A stretch of 34,835 nucleotides of DNA, taken from CAIUVD01 sp044338255 (GTDB taxonomy: Bacteria; Planctomycetota; UBA11346). Shown here piece by piece: positions 1 to 8,876 of this stretch. Position numbers and translations under genes: made by a program. Each line of letters begins with the position of its first letter. Position 1 is the first letter of the stretch. The stretch is taken from assembly GCA_044338255.1 (NCBI GenBank), contig JBIILZ010000033.1, positions 1 through 34,835 on the forward strand, written 5' to 3'. A model generated the notes under the pieces. The model had not been told where the DNA came from and did no database searches. It saw only the letters and a list, made by a program, of their open reading frames with translations.

Positions 1-1
1 C

Positions 2-73
2 ATCGCCCTACAGGCGCTTGGTATTTCAGAAGATTGCATCAAGCCCGTGCTTTCACGATTGGCATTATATTAA
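2..73 (+). CDS. possible C-terminal tail of a gene entering from the left
   Basis: The frame beginning at base 2 is open from the window edge and ends in TAA at 71-73, giving about 23 residues that finish in LSRLALY. The fragment looks helical (ALGISED, then IKPVLSRL), as at the end of a globular enzyme. It is too short to assign to a family. It would converge on the fucosidase gene, with about 75 bp between their stops. It could also be a chance open frame at the edge. Confidence 0.3.
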   Translation: MALQALGISEDCIKPVLSRLALY

Positions 74-147
74 AATTCGAACTCTTGAGTGTGCGTTATT
101 ACATGAAATGGAGCGCCAGATGGGTCGAGTTCTAGATCAACCATCTC

Positions 148-1170
148 TCAGCCCAATCCGACGGTGGCGGCGTTGCGACGGAGCCTTTGCAACGCCGCTA
201 CTTGGTCGGCGGGGATGACCCCGTGGCGGTCGGGGCCGACATCGAGTAGTAGATTCGCGCCGCGGGCATGGGCTAAGGTGCGCAGCCCGAGGAGTTCGCC
301 ATCGCTGCGCGGAGCGTCGCCCTCGGTCCAGAACCAGCGCCTCTGCACCGTGTCGCAAACCTCTCCGGGAAGGTAGTAACGCTTGCCCAAAATGGTGCGC
401 CAGGGGTCGTGGCCGTTACTGGGGGGAATGCTGGCGCTCGACGGCGGCAGGCACGTCTCGATGGAGATGAGGTCGCTGGGCCAAGTATCTGCGATGGGGT
501 GGGTGGTGCCGTTGCCCATCCCTGAATTGAACATGATCACCGCCTGGGGGGTGAGGGCGGCTAGGCGCTCGTACAGGTGGCGCTGGAATCCGCGCGAGAG
601 GATGGTGGGAATGTCGATCCACCATTCGGCCACCGCGCCATAACGGTGATGCAGCTCTTCAAGCTGGGCCTGCTGGAAGTCCTCGTATGCGCGGGTGGCG
701 TACATCCAGTTCCAGCCCTCTAGGCCGCCTTCCGGGGCGATGCCACCGGGGGTGCAGGAGCCAAAACGGTGGTGGTTGTCCCACGAGCAGTAATAGAAGC
801 CGGGCAGCACCCCGGTGCGGGCGCAGGCGGCCATGAAGCGTTCGACGACGTCGACGGTGCAGCCTGAGGTCCCGACGTGGTAGTCGGTGAGTGCGCTGGG
901 CCATAGGCAGTGTCCGGATACGTGCTTGGTGGTCAGGATCGCGTAGCGCATGCCGGCGTCGCGGGCCACCGACACCCATTGGTCGACATCGAGGCGGTCG
1001 GGCGCGTAGGTAGTCGAAGGAACCTCGCCGCTACTAAACTCCTCGCCGTCAAAGGTCGACATGCCGAAATGGATGAACATTCCGTAATCCAGGTCGCGCC
1101 AGGCTTGCAGGCGTTCACGGCCAAGTCGTTGGCTGCCGCGTTCGGGGGTAAGGTCCTTGGTGCCGTCCAT
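148..1170 (-). CDS. GH29-type alpha-L-fucosidase, probably cytoplasmic
   Basis: Predicted to hydrolyse terminal alpha-L-fucose from oligosaccharides. The N-terminal part carries the GH29 signature region DYGMFIHFGMSTF, followed by TTKHVSGHCLWPS (compare the usual KHHDGFCLW) and FYYCSWDNHH. The segment AEWWID, about residue 186, is the likely catalytic nucleophile Asp. At 340 residues it covers the catalytic barrel but has no obvious C-terminal beta-sandwich. No signal peptide is visible, so it probably acts on imported sugars. ATG 1170 is preferred over ATG 1182 because GGAG lies six bases before it; the upstream ATG has no Shine-Dalgarno. It is divergent from an AraC gene 81 bp away. Several signature residues differ from classical GH29, so the exact linkage is unknown. 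Confidence 0.8.
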   Translation of the reverse strand: MDGTKDLTPERGSQRLGRERLQAWRDLDYGMFIHFGMSTFDGEEFSSGEVPSTTYAPDRLDVDQWVSVARDAGMRYAILTTKHVSGHCLWPSALTDYHVGTSGCTVDVVERFMAACARTGVLPGFYYCSWDNHHRFGSCTPGGIAPEGGLEGWNWMYATRAYEDFQQAQLEELHHRYGAVAEWWIDIPTILSRGFQRHLYERLAALTPQAVIMFNSGMGNGTTHPIADTWPSDLISIETCLPPSSASIPPSNGHDPWRTILGKRYYLPGEVCDTVQRRWFWTEGDAPRSDGELLGLRTLAHARGANLLLDVGPDRHGVIPADQVAALQRLRRNAATVGLG

Positions 1171-1251
1171 GATCGTCTCCATTCTGGATCATGGCGGGTC
1201 GCGATGCTCGTCGCCATTGCCAGAACTGGCCGTTAGTGGTACAGATCGCTC
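1171..1251. promoter_or_regulatory. shared divergent promoter region
   Basis: This 81-bp gap separates the fucosidase start (minus) from the AraC start (plus). Both promoters and any AraC operator must lie in it or inside the gene ends. I could not identify convincing -35/-10 boxes. Divergent pairing is typical for an AraC activator and its target. Confidence 0.4.
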
Positions 1252-1995
1252 ATGCTCATGTGGTCGGTTTCCCTGTCGAAGCCCCCTATCGTGGTCCAGG
1301 CCTGGTGCCGGGTGTCGTGGCCGGCGTCGGAATTGCGCTTTCATCTACGCGGTCTGTGGCAGCTCCATGTCTACCACCACGGTGGGAGCCTGGAGATCGC
1401 GCATGCCGATGGCGAGGGTGTTCTCAAACTCGCTCCCGGTGCGGTGAGTGTGCTGCCACCTGAGGCGTCCACCTCCTACCGTCTGGTCGGCCGGCCTCGG
1501 TTCTCGTGCCTGCACCTCACTCTGCCCGCCGGCGCCGTCAGGCCGGTGCCGGCCTTGGTAACGGGCGATGCCATCGTCGGAGCGTTGGTGGAGGAAGCCG
1601 CCGGCGCCGGCGATCCGGTACGCGCGGCGGCCCTGGCCTGGGCCGCTCTGTGGCGCTGCACGGCGGCAGCCGCACCGCGTCCGGGGCCGGTGGCCCGCGC
1701 CCGTGCCCTCGTGGAGGAGCGTCTCGATGATCCGCCCTCGGTGGCGGAGCTGGCGGTGTCGGTGGGCTGCTCGGTGGCGCATCTGCGCCGCATGTTCCGC
1801 ACCGAAACCGGCCTGGGGGTGAAGCCCTGGATCCAAGCCCGCCGCCTGGAGCGCGCCCGTCATCTGCTGCGCAACAGCGATCTGCCGGTGCGCGTGATCG
1901 CCGCCCAACTGGGCATCACCGACCTCCAGCGCTTCAACAAGCTGGTGCGGCAAGCCTGCGGGGTCGGACCGCGGGCCCTGCGCGGCGGGATCTAG
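1252..1995 (+). CDS. AraC-family transcriptional regulator
   Basis: This 247-residue protein has an N-terminal cupin-like sensing half and a C-terminal double helix-turn-helix. The DNA-binding half runs from about residue 145 and includes SVAELAVSVGCSVAHLRRMFR (first HTH) and VRVIAAQLGITDLQRFNKLVR (second HTH), the usual AraC/XylS layout. The sensor half contains FHLRGLWQLHVYHHGG and a proline-rich PPEASTSY strand typical of the effector pocket. It probably senses a sugar and controls the divergent fucosidase gene. The start is uncertain: ATG 1252 and ATG 1258 are both possible and neither has a clear ribosome binding site. The stop TAG is followed two bases later by a strong hairpin. Confidence 0.85.
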   Translation: MLMWSVSLSKPPIVVQAWCRVSWPASELRFHLRGLWQLHVYHHGGSLEIAHADGEGVLKLAPGAVSVLPPEASTSYRLVGRPRFSCLHLTLPAGAVRPVPALVTGDAIVGALVEEAAGAGDPVRAAALAWAALWRCTAAAAPRPGPVARARALVEERLDDPPSVAELAVSVGCSVAHLRRMFRTETGLGVKPWIQARRLERARHLLRNSDLPVRVIAAQLGITDLQRFNKLVRQACGVGPRALRGGI

Positions 1996-1996
1996 A

Positions 1997-2029
1997 GGAC
2001 CTTGCCGTAGCAACGCTACGGCAAGGTCC
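1997..2029. terminator. perfect 15-bp hairpin between convergent genes
   Basis: Bases 1997-2011 (beginning GGACCTTGCCG) pair perfectly with 2015-2029 around an AAC loop. It starts two bases after the AraC stop and lies before the end of the converging GH106 gene. There is no T-run on either side, so it is not a canonical intrinsic terminator. It may act as a bidirectional stop or a 3'-end stabiliser. Confidence 0.55.
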
Positions 2030-2083
2030 ATAGTTCGTGGTCGTCTCAACCTGAAAACCGCAACTGCGGCCCATCTGCGACTA

Positions 2084-5000
2084 TCAGGATCCAGATGAGG
2101 TCGCCAGCACCTGCACCGGGCCAATCAAGCCTGATGGTAATGGTGGGTGGCCATTTTTGAATGTCCGTATGTTCGTCACCGTTCGCCGCTCGTGTAATGG
2201 CAATCCGGCATCGCCGATGAGCCGATTTGGCCATAGGTTGACAACTTCGATTTCCATGACGTTGGTACCCATTTTTATGGCTCTGCTTATGTCAACCCGA
2301 TACGGAGCGCACCATACCGTTCCACAATCCTCGCCATTTATTTTTACCCGGGCGACTTCCTTAACCATTCCTAAGTCTAAATAATACCGCAAATTGTCGT
2401 TGATTTTAGCAAAGTTGAATTCATTTCTGTAAATGGCGGTTCCACTAAAAAATCGAATTGCCGGTTCTGGTCGCTGAGTCCAGTCCGCTAGGTCGTCAAA
2501 AATAATATGACCATTTGCCGCATTTCCTTCCAGTCCATGCGTTGGATAAAACCAATTCAAATCAAAATGAACATGCCAAGGACCAGCAGCTTCATGCACA
2601 CATGCGAGGACTGGAAAGTTTGAATGTAAGCTTGATTTCTGAATGTCGCATGGATTACGAAATACGATAAACATGGACCCATGTGGCTCAAACATGAGCG
2701 GTACTACGGTGCGTCCATTCTGAGTCGTGAATGTAGTTAATGCATGGCGACATCCACTGACGGAATCCCAAAGCTCTGGCTGTTTTCCAGAAGATCGAAA
2801 TGCGCATTGAACGGATGTGCTTTCGTCATTACGATTCGCCAAAAAATAAACATCGATATTGTGATCGTCGCGGCGGTGTATGAAATCAATACAGGCATTT
2901 CCATCGATGATTTCAAAGTCTGGAAAAACCAATTTTTCCAGTAAAACATCGCGTAATGACCGTCCCCATATGACACGGCCAATGCCATAGTCGTGGTGTT
3001 TGATCGTTTCACCATTGCAATCCCCCCAGGCTTCGTCGGCGATCGACCTCAGTTCAACATCGCAATGCGGGTAGCCTTTAAGGCCTGGGTCGGATTGCGG
3101 CTTCTTGCCTACCACCGTGGCGCCAGCATGAACCAAGTCGCGGATTTTCCGTGCAACCTCAACTGGCATGCGCTGAGAATCAGGTAAAACTAAAAGACGA
3201 TAGCTTAAGCCATCCGGAAGCACAACGGAGCCATCTTTTACGGACAAGCGCGTGAGCAAAACTTCTGCGTTACACACATCATAGTCAAAGCCTTGACCTA
3301 AGGATGGATCGATGTGCTTCGGTTCAACGAGGTTTGGCGCCCAGTCCCCGTTATAGTAGAGTACATCAGCAACAAAGCGCCCACTCTGTAAAATAGACTG
3401 GCAGCGATTGACATAATCCAGCCACGGTTTCGCTCCCACCTGCCACCAAGTCACATTCGGGTTAAAATGCGTACCTGCGCCGTATTCGTAACCTGGAAGA
3501 CCGTCTTGTGGACGCGTCCCCGTCAACGTATGAAACACGAAACGGTTGATGCCCTCGCAAAAGGCACGATCAGCAATCGGCTTGAGGGATGCGGGCGACT
3601 CCTCCCATTGTGGTCCGATGGAGGTGAAGGCTTCTGCTGAGGCCGTTCGCCGTCCGTAGATGTGGGATGCCGTGGCGGTTTGTTTGCCAACCCTATTTTG
3701 CTGATCAACGACAAAGTGCGAATCTCGCCAAAACTCTCCTTGAGGCATGGCGCAACGTCCGAGATTCTTCAACGCGTCCATGCAGACGGTTCCGGACCAA
3801 CTTGGACCTCCACCTTCGCACGCAATATCCATACCCTGCTCGCGCGAGAGCTTCGCCAAGTGTCCATAATTATTGTCCCCCATGCAGTCGGCTACGGTCT
3901 TCCGGTAATCGTGCAGAAAGCGATCCGCGACCTCCGCGCTGCCGACCAGTCGTCCTCGCAGCACGGGCAAAAATGGCGTCGGGTCGTAGCCGCGATAGCG
4001 CTTGAACTCTTCCAGTATGCCAGAAGTCCAATTGGGGTATCCGTCTTCAAAGCTGTCGGTTGCAAAATATCGAAGCGTTTTGCCAACATGTGGGCCAGCT
4101 TCCTTGAGGAATATTTGACCAAGGTGTTTCCAATGGAGATCGACCGCCTTGGTGCTCAGCCAATCGACTTCCAATCCATCGCTGGCGGGCATGGACAACA
4201 TCACCCGTGCTCCGGTTATTCGGTGTCCAGTGCGAAGTATCGTCCATGTGCCTTCGGGAACATCCCAATCAAAATGACCATCGGGCTGGAGGTTCGAGCT
4301 TAGATCAATTACTTCGGTTGGATCAATCGGATCGTCGCCAGGCAACGAGGTCCATGCCGTTAAAGTTTGGTCCATGACCTGTCGAGCCGGAATAAAGCAG
4401 TCGGCATCGAGGCGGTTGCTTTTTGGTGCTAATTCATTTTTCCGTTGAGCATCTAAACGTCCGCCAGTCGAAGTATCTCGGAATGCAACAACGGCTGTAT
4501 CCCGATAATCCGCTTCATGCAGTGGTAGGTCGAGGGTTTTTTTCATCTGCAATTGCGGGAGAGAATCATAGCCATCCTTAGGCCCAGGTAGCGGTAGGGC
4601 TCCAGAAAATCGCCTTGGTCCTGTAATCGTCAACTCCGACTGCAGAAACCACCGCCCTGAGTGCTCAGGGGTAATCCATGGTCCGCCCATGCACCAGCCC
4701 CCACATAAATTGACACCAACCTCTAGGCCGAGTCGGTGCGCTTCATCCAATGCGAATCGGTAAAGTTCACGCCACTCTGGCGAAAGAAATATAATAGATC
4801 CTTCTGGAACGGGGTCTCCTCCATACGTACCAGAGGAGGTCCATACCATCATGACACCGCCCAGGCCCTTGGATTTGAATTCTTCAAGATCACGGGTTAT
4901 TCCAGCTTTTTCCATGCGTCCATTCAGCCACCACCAATACCCCGATGCCCTAACAGAATTCGGTGGGTTGTCGAATGCGACCTGGTCTATCGCCATAATA

Positions 5001-5128
5001 TCAATTCTCGATTGGTCTTCAGGTGCGATTGATGTGAGATCATCCATCGGAATATCCGCTCCTAGAATGGGAGTAATCTGGTCGCTATTTTTTATCACTG
5101 AATTCTTTCCTGCGTTGATGGTTGTCAT
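2084..5128 (-). CDS. GH106-like alpha-L-rhamnosidase
   Basis: Large glycosidase of 1014 residues, predicted to release alpha-L-rhamnose from pectic or glycoside substrates. The segment at about residues 52-95 (FDNPP, GYWWWLNGRMEKAGITRDL, GLGGVMM) is characteristic of GH106-like proteins. A catalytic barrel region follows (LGLEVGVNLCGGWCMGGPW) and the C-terminal roughly 150 residues form a galactose-binding-like beta-sandwich (FFSGTAIYRNEF, VARVKINGEDCGTVW). No signal peptide is visible; the first 50 residues are polar. It is clearly AT-richer than its neighbours, which may indicate separate acquisition. An AraC regulator lies 275 bp upstream on the same strand. ATG 5128 has no strong ribosome binding site, and an in-frame ATG about 27 codons inside is an alternative. 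Family is fairly sure; linkage specificity is inferred. Confidence 0.8.
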   Translation of the reverse strand: MTTINAGKNSVIKNSDQITPILGADIPMDDLTSIAPEDQSRIDIMAIDQVAFDNPPNSVRASGYWWWLNGRMEKAGITRDLEEFKSKGLGGVMMVWTSSGTYGGDPVPEGSIIFLSPEWRELYRFALDEAHRLGLEVGVNLCGGWCMGGPWITPEHSGRWFLQSELTITGPRRFSGALPLPGPKDGYDSLPQLQMKKTLDLPLHEADYRDTAVVAFRDTSTGGRLDAQRKNELAPKSNRLDADCFIPARQVMDQTLTAWTSLPGDDPIDPTEVIDLSSNLQPDGHFDWDVPEGTWTILRTGHRITGARVMLSMPASDGLEVDWLSTKAVDLHWKHLGQIFLKEAGPHVGKTLRYFATDSFEDGYPNWTSGILEEFKRYRGYDPTPFLPVLRGRLVGSAEVADRFLHDYRKTVADCMGDNNYGHLAKLSREQGMDIACEGGGPSWSGTVCMDALKNLGRCAMPQGEFWRDSHFVVDQQNRVGKQTATASHIYGRRTASAEAFTSIGPQWEESPASLKPIADRAFCEGINRFVFHTLTGTRPQDGLPGYEYGAGTHFNPNVTWWQVGAKPWLDYVNRCQSILQSGRFVADVLYYNGDWAPNLVEPKHIDPSLGQGFDYDVCNAEVLLTRLSVKDGSVVLPDGLSYRLLVLPDSQRMPVEVARKIRDLVHAGATVVGKKPQSDPGLKGYPHCDVELRSIADEAWGDCNGETIKHHDYGIGRVIWGRSLRDVLLEKLVFPDFEIIDGNACIDFIHRRDDHNIDVYFLANRNDESTSVQCAFRSSGKQPELWDSVSGCRHALTTFTTQNGRTVVPLMFEPHGSMFIVFRNPCDIQKSSLHSNFPVLACVHEAAGPWHVHFDLNWFYPTHGLEGNAANGHIIFDDLADWTQRPEPAIRFFSGTAIYRNEFNFAKINDNLRYYLDLGMVKEVARVKINGEDCGTVWCAPYRVDISRAIKMGTNVMEIEVVNLWPNRLIGDAGLPLHERRTVTNIRTFKNGHPPLPSGLIGPVQVLATSSGS

Positions 5129-5403
5129 GGTTTAGCCGCCCGGGTGTAGGTTCGCATTATAGCCGGCATCGCGTGAGGACCGCGGCCGTTGGATGAACGA
5201 TATGGCGATGGAGACTGCGTGGCAGCGTGTCATCTCCTCGGCGTCGCATGGCCGGCGGATTACCGTAAGTCCATCTTGGCGGAAGCGCTTGGGGGATCGT
5301 TGATCAGGGCCAGTTTGGCAAGGGTGATGGCTGGTTCCCTATCTGCCGACGATCATGGCTCGAAGACAGGAATTGCGCGCAGATTTAGCGGTTCGGAACC
5401 GGA

Positions 5404-6309
5404 TTATTCACCGGGCAGAAGCCGCTGTCGCCAAGCGCGCGGGGTCAGGCCGACCTGAGCGCGGAAGATGCGCGCGAAATAGCTGGAATCGGCAAAACCA
5501 ACTTCCAGGGCGATACGGGTCACCGGCCAATCATGCACATCGAGCAGGCGCTTGGCCCGTTCGATGCGCAGCGTGGTCAGCCACTGCCAGGGCGGCATGC
5601 CGGTACGCTTGGCGAACAATTCGCTGAACCAGTGCGGGCTGAGTCCAGCGGCGGCGGCGACCGAGGCGAGAGTCAGGTCCTCGTCGCCCTGGCGATCCTC
5701 CATAAATGCGAGCGCTTCGACCAGCGCGCTGTCCTGGCTTGCGCTCAGGGCTTGGCCGCGTCCGCCAGCCGAGGCGCGCAGCCAGGCCCGGCCGAGTTGG
5801 ACGAGGAGGTGCAGGAACAGGCCGCGGGCAGCCACCGCGAAACCGTCCCGCGCGGCATCCAATTCATCGGCAAGGGCGGTGGTGGTGGCCAGCACCGCGG
5901 AGCGCTCACCGGGCAGCAGGCGAAGTCGAATGGGGAGCCGGCTTTCGCGGCGAAAGAGTGGCTCGACGAAGATCAGATCGCTGACCCCGGGCACGGCGCG
6001 CAGGGTCGCAGCATCAGGCCGCAGCATCTCCGGCGAGAACATGATATTCCACACGGAGAAGGATCGCGACCGGCGGTAGCCATGCCGCTCATCGAGGCCG
6101 AGGACAAAGACATCACCTGCTCCGACCCGCGTGATGCGTTCATGGCGTCCATCAGCGACGACATGATCACTGGTCCCCCCTACCACCACCACCAGTTCAT
6201 GGAAGTCATGCCCGTGCATGTCGACCTCGCCGACCCTGTCGTAGTGGCGTACGTGGAGAGGCACATCGTGATGGGGGAATATCGTGCGCGATGAGAGGTG
6301 TGCTTCCAT
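5404..6309 (-). CDS. AraC-family regulator, RhaS/RhaR-like layout
   Basis: A 301-residue regulator with an N-terminal cupin and a C-terminal AraC domain. The cupin shows HGHDFHELVVVVGG at about residues 32-45, the conserved histidine/glutamate strand of sugar-sensing AraC proteins, and GAGDVFVLGLDERHGY. The DNA-binding region begins near residue 200 with LTLASVAAAAGLSPHWFSELF and continues with VTRIALEVGFADSSYFARIF and GLTPRAWR, both textbook AraC helices. ATG 6309 is supported by GGAG six bases upstream. It lies upstream of the GH106-like gene on the same strand and is a natural candidate to control it, although the 275-bp gap leaves room for a separate promoter. Confidence 0.88.
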   Translation of the reverse strand: MEAHLSSRTIFPHHDVPLHVRHYDRVGEVDMHGHDFHELVVVVGGTSDHVVADGRHERITRVGAGDVFVLGLDERHGYRRSRSFSVWNIMFSPEMLRPDAATLRAVPGVSDLIFVEPLFRRESRLPIRLRLLPGERSAVLATTTALADELDAARDGFAVAARGLFLHLLVQLGRAWLRASAGGRGQALSASQDSALVEALAFMEDRQGDEDLTLASVAAAAGLSPHWFSELFAKRTGMPPWQWLTTLRIERAKRLLDVHDWPVTRIALEVGFADSSYFARIFRAQVGLTPRAWRQRLLPGE

Positions 6310-6393
6310 ACGACGCTCCGCTTGGCTGGTAGGGGAGGATTGCTAGCCGTCGCTACACCTTCGGCTCAAGCCGGGGGCTCGCGCATCCACATC

Positions 6394-6399
6394 ATTATA
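6394..6399 (-). promoter_or_regulatory. possible -10 box for the AraC gene
   Basis: The minus strand reads TATAAT here, about 85 bp before the AraC start. No good -35 hexamer sits 16-18 bp further upstream, so this is a weak promoter call. Confidence 0.25.
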
Positions 6400-6443
6400 C
6401 AATTGGATATTGTCGACCAGTACACTGCTGGTTGATCAACACT

Positions 6444-7190
6444 TTACCAAGTCACATTATTTACGTATGCTTTGGTTGTGGTGAAGTCGGCGTAAGCCTG
6501 AAGTGCCGACCGCAATTCAACATGTCCATCAACGAACAGCATGTTGGCCTTGGTTCGATGTACATAACCGGGATTATTCTCGAAGTGCCATATGGAATTC
6601 ATAGAATTGACGCTCCAATGGGCACCCCATCCCAAAGAGACGGGATATAGGCCGCCTGTGGTTTCCGCGATCAATATCGTAAAGGCCCGTTCGGCAATCT
6701 GCTGTGAAATCGGATTGGCATTACAGGCAGTCCCAAATTCAGTCTTGGTGGGGCCTAGGATGCTTGGCGGCAAATACAAATTCATCCCATAACCTGTGAG
6801 ATGTCTATTGGTAGCGATCGGCGTAGATACTCGCCGTCGGTAGAGCGGCTCTACGAATACGCCATCACCCGATGTCTGATCATTATCAGTTGCGTCCACA
6901 GACGTCTTTCCAGCTCCATAGTTCACCGACAAATTTGTATTCCAATATGCCGTTTGTGAGGCGTTGGTGGCCGACGCCCATGGCGCTGGAAAAAGTCCCC
7001 CATTATCAGTCTCATAGGCGGTAAATGCAAGATTCTGCTGCCTGAGGTTTGACATGCATTTGGTGGAGATCGCATTCGCCTTTACAAGGCTGATCGCGGG
7101 CAGCAATACACCGGCCAAGATTGCAATGATGGTGATCACCACCAGCAGTTCGATCAAAGTAAATGCTGAGCGTTCATTGAAAAAAAACAT
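6444..7190 (-). CDS. prepilin-type pseudopilin-like protein with H-X9-DG motif
   Basis: A 248-residue protein with a type IV/type II secretion prepilin N-terminus. A short charged leader is followed by FTLIELLVVITIIAILAGVL at about residues 10-29, with the conserved Glu at position 5 of the processed protein. The residue before the cleavage site is Ala instead of the usual Gly. Near the C-terminus HRTKANMLFVDGHVE fits the H-X9-DG pattern of the DUF1559-like protein family abundant in PVC bacteria. It is probably surface- or periplasm-exposed after processing by a prepilin peptidase. Its role is unknown; such proteins occur in many copies per genome, often beside carbohydrate genes. No secretion or pilus genes are nearby. 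It begins 64 bp after the hydrolase gene stops and may be a separate unit. Confidence 0.85.
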   Translation of the reverse strand: MFFFNERSAFTLIELLVVITIIAILAGVLLPAISLVKANAISTKCMSNLRQQNLAFTAYETDNGGLFPAPWASATNASQTAYWNTNLSVNYGAGKTSVDATDNDQTSGDGVFVEPLYRRRVSTPIATNRHLTGYGMNLYLPPSILGPTKTEFGTACNANPISQQIAERAFTILIAETTGGLYPVSLGWGAHWSVNSMNSIWHFENNPGYVHRTKANMLFVDGHVELRSALQAYADFTTTKAYVNNVTW

Positions 7191-7254
7191 TATTTTTTAA
7201 TCTAAGCTTCCTTTAAAATATGCAATATTACAAAATAGGGGTGCTTAGGGAAAG

Positions 7255-8001
7255 CTAATTCCTTGGCGTATCCCGGCGCTCGGAGTGCTGGCGGATGAAG
7301 GCGACGATGGGCGAAGGATCAGGCAGCCCATGGGGATGATGTTTGCCCCCGGGACTGGTGATGACTTCAATCGATCCACCGCAGGCACGATAGCGCTCGG
7401 CGAGAACTAAGGTGTTCTCAGCCACGGGGACGATCTCATCTGCGTCGCCGATGCGGTGGAGCAATGGCACCTGAGCATCTGCCAAGGGCTGCAGAAGATC
7501 AAGCGGCTGGCCTGCGAATGCCATGGCAGCAGCCACGTCGAGAAATCCGTAGCAATGGAGCAATAGGCTCCAGTCATCGGCGCTGCCAGGACCAGCGTGC
7601 ATTCCGCCCGGCCAACTGCGGAAGTCGCATACGGGATTGTCAGCATAGATGCATGATACCTGGCGGGCATGTGCTGCGGCCCAGCGGTAAGCGTACAGGC
7701 CGCCGCGGCTGTGGGCGATGAGCGCCGGCCGAAGTGACAGGCCCATACCGACGAGTTCGTCATAGAACTGATCCCACAGGGAGAGCGCAGCCGGCGCACC
7801 AAAGGTGTTCCCGACCCGGAGATAGGCAATGTGGTATCCCGCAGCCAACAATGCCGCATCGAGATCGGTATAACAGTCAAAGAATTCAGCTTTCCAAGCC
7901 CAGGGGCGTCCGGGCAGGGGAACCGCTGGTTCGACCAAATAGCCTGGCCGGCCTTGAATAGTCACGTGGCGACGGACGAAACCCAGGTGATAATCAGTCA
8001 T
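7255..8001 (-). CDS. alpha/beta-hydrolase, probable carbohydrate esterase-like enzyme
   Basis: A 248-residue alpha/beta-hydrolase-fold protein. The nucleophile elbow is AHSRGG with Ser98; the acid is probably Asp186 or Asp188 in GDADEIVP, and the base His is in GGKHHPHG at about 221-224. The order Ser-Asp-His and the C-terminal DPSPIVAFI helix match small cytosolic serine hydrolases. No signal peptide is present. It is last in a minus-strand cassette after a TIM-barrel isomerase gene, separated by 105 bp. Deacylation or lactone hydrolysis of a sugar intermediate is a reasonable guess from context, but the sequence does not fix the substrate. Confidence 0.75.
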   Translation of the reverse strand: MTDYHLGFVRRHVTIQGRPGYLVEPAVPLPGRPWAWKAEFFDCYTDLDAALLAAGYHIAYLRVGNTFGAPAALSLWDQFYDELVGMGLSLRPALIAHSRGGLYAYRWAAAHARQVSCIYADNPVCDFRSWPGGMHAGPGSADDWSLLLHCYGFLDVAAAMAFAGQPLDLLQPLADAQVPLLHRIGDADEIVPVAENTLVLAERYRACGGSIEVITSPGGKHHPHGLPDPSPIVAFIRQHSERRDTPRN

Positions 8002-8037
8002 AATGGACTCAACAAATGATGGTGTGTGCAGGTCAAG

Positions 8038-8057
8038 CTCATCCCGAATCGGATGAG
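8038..8057. other. small intergenic hairpin
   Basis: Inverted repeat CTCATCC / GGATGAG with a six-base loop, between the isomerase and hydrolase genes. There is no T-run, so termination is unlikely. It may affect mRNA processing between the two genes, or be incidental. Confidence 0.25.
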
Positions 8058-8106
8058 TTCACGACAGAGAAGTAAAGAATAGCACCGATCGGTCCCTTAC
8101 CGCACT

Positions 8107-8865
8107 TCAGCGCAGCATGTCCACCAGCAGGGCGGCATCGTGAGCGAATACCACGGGGTCGTCGTCGAGAACAAATTCGAGCCCGGCCGAACGCACCGCG
8201 GGACAGGTACGGGCGATGGCGAACCATGTTCGCCAGGCCTGCTCACGGTAGACCAAGGGATGGCGTTCGTAGAGCGGCCACCACGAGAACACGTGGATGT
8301 GCACCAGCCACGGCAGCACTGAAAGAAGTCCGGCGGTGGAGGCTTCCTCGGACTGGCCTGGATGGGGCTGCCAGAGTGACCGGAAGTTGGGATGGTCGAC
8401 GGCCTGGAGGAATGCGAGGGCTGATTCCTCGACATCGGTGATGGTGCCACCGTGCCATTCGCAGGCGACGATGATGCCTTCGGCCTGGGCCTGATCAGCA
8501 ATGCGGCGTGCCTCGGCCACCAGCGAGACGCGCTCCTCGGCACCGATCTCGGCGCTGCCGCGCAGCCCCACCCAGACGCGGATGAGTGGCGCTCCCAATA
8601 CTTTTGCTGCGGCCAGCACCGCGGAGAAGCCGGGCTTGGCGGGATCGGTTTCACCGAGGCGAAAGTAGCTGCCGTAGGCGCACACCGACAGCCCGGCGTC
8701 GCGGGTTAGGTCACGTACGCGAATCAGGGCCGCCTCATCGCCTGGCGGTGCGTGGACATCGCCGCCCCATTCAATGGCGCGGATGCCATTGGCTGCGGCC
8801 AAGCGCACCACCTCCTCGGCCGGTAGCTTGCGGAAAGTAATAGAGAGCAGAGAGGGGAGAATCAT
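8107..8865 (-). CDS. sugar phosphate isomerase/epimerase-like TIM barrel
   Basis: A 252-residue protein of the xylose-isomerase-like TIM-barrel superfamily. It starts with the first strand LPSLLSITFRKL and shows GIRAIEWGGD, then VACEWHGG (Glu136), LWQPH (166-168), HIHVFSW (His189/191) and GLEFVLDD (Glu230), which match the family's metal and substrate positions. Such enzymes isomerise or epimerise free sugars, inositols or keto-sugars; many named sugar phosphate isomerases act on unphosphorylated sugars. ATG 8865 has GGAAG five bases upstream and lies 11 bp after the dehydrogenase stop, so the two are probably translationally coupled. The exact substrate is unknown. Confidence 0.8.
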   Translation of the reverse strand: MILPSLLSITFRKLPAEEVVRLAAANGIRAIEWGGDVHAPPGDEAALIRVRDLTRDAGLSVCAYGSYFRLGETDPAKPGFSAVLAAAKVLGAPLIRVWVGLRGSAEIGAEERVSLVAEARRIADQAQAEGIIVACEWHGGTITDVEESALAFLQAVDHPNFRSLWQPHPGQSEEASTAGLLSVLPWLVHIHVFSWWPLYERHPLVYREQAWRTWFAIARTCPAVRSAGLEFVLDDDPVVFAHDAALLVDMLR

Positions 8866-8876
8866 GGTGCTTCCGC

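Noticed and set aside
1345..2124. 259-codon minus-strand open frame
   Set aside because: It is antisense to the AraC gene in GC-rich DNA; the product is rich in Arg, Gln and His with no domain, typical of a shadow frame.
3662..4303. 213-codon plus-strand open frame inside the GH106-like gene
   Set aside because: It is entirely antisense to a gene with clear family motifs, and its translation shows no recognisable domain.
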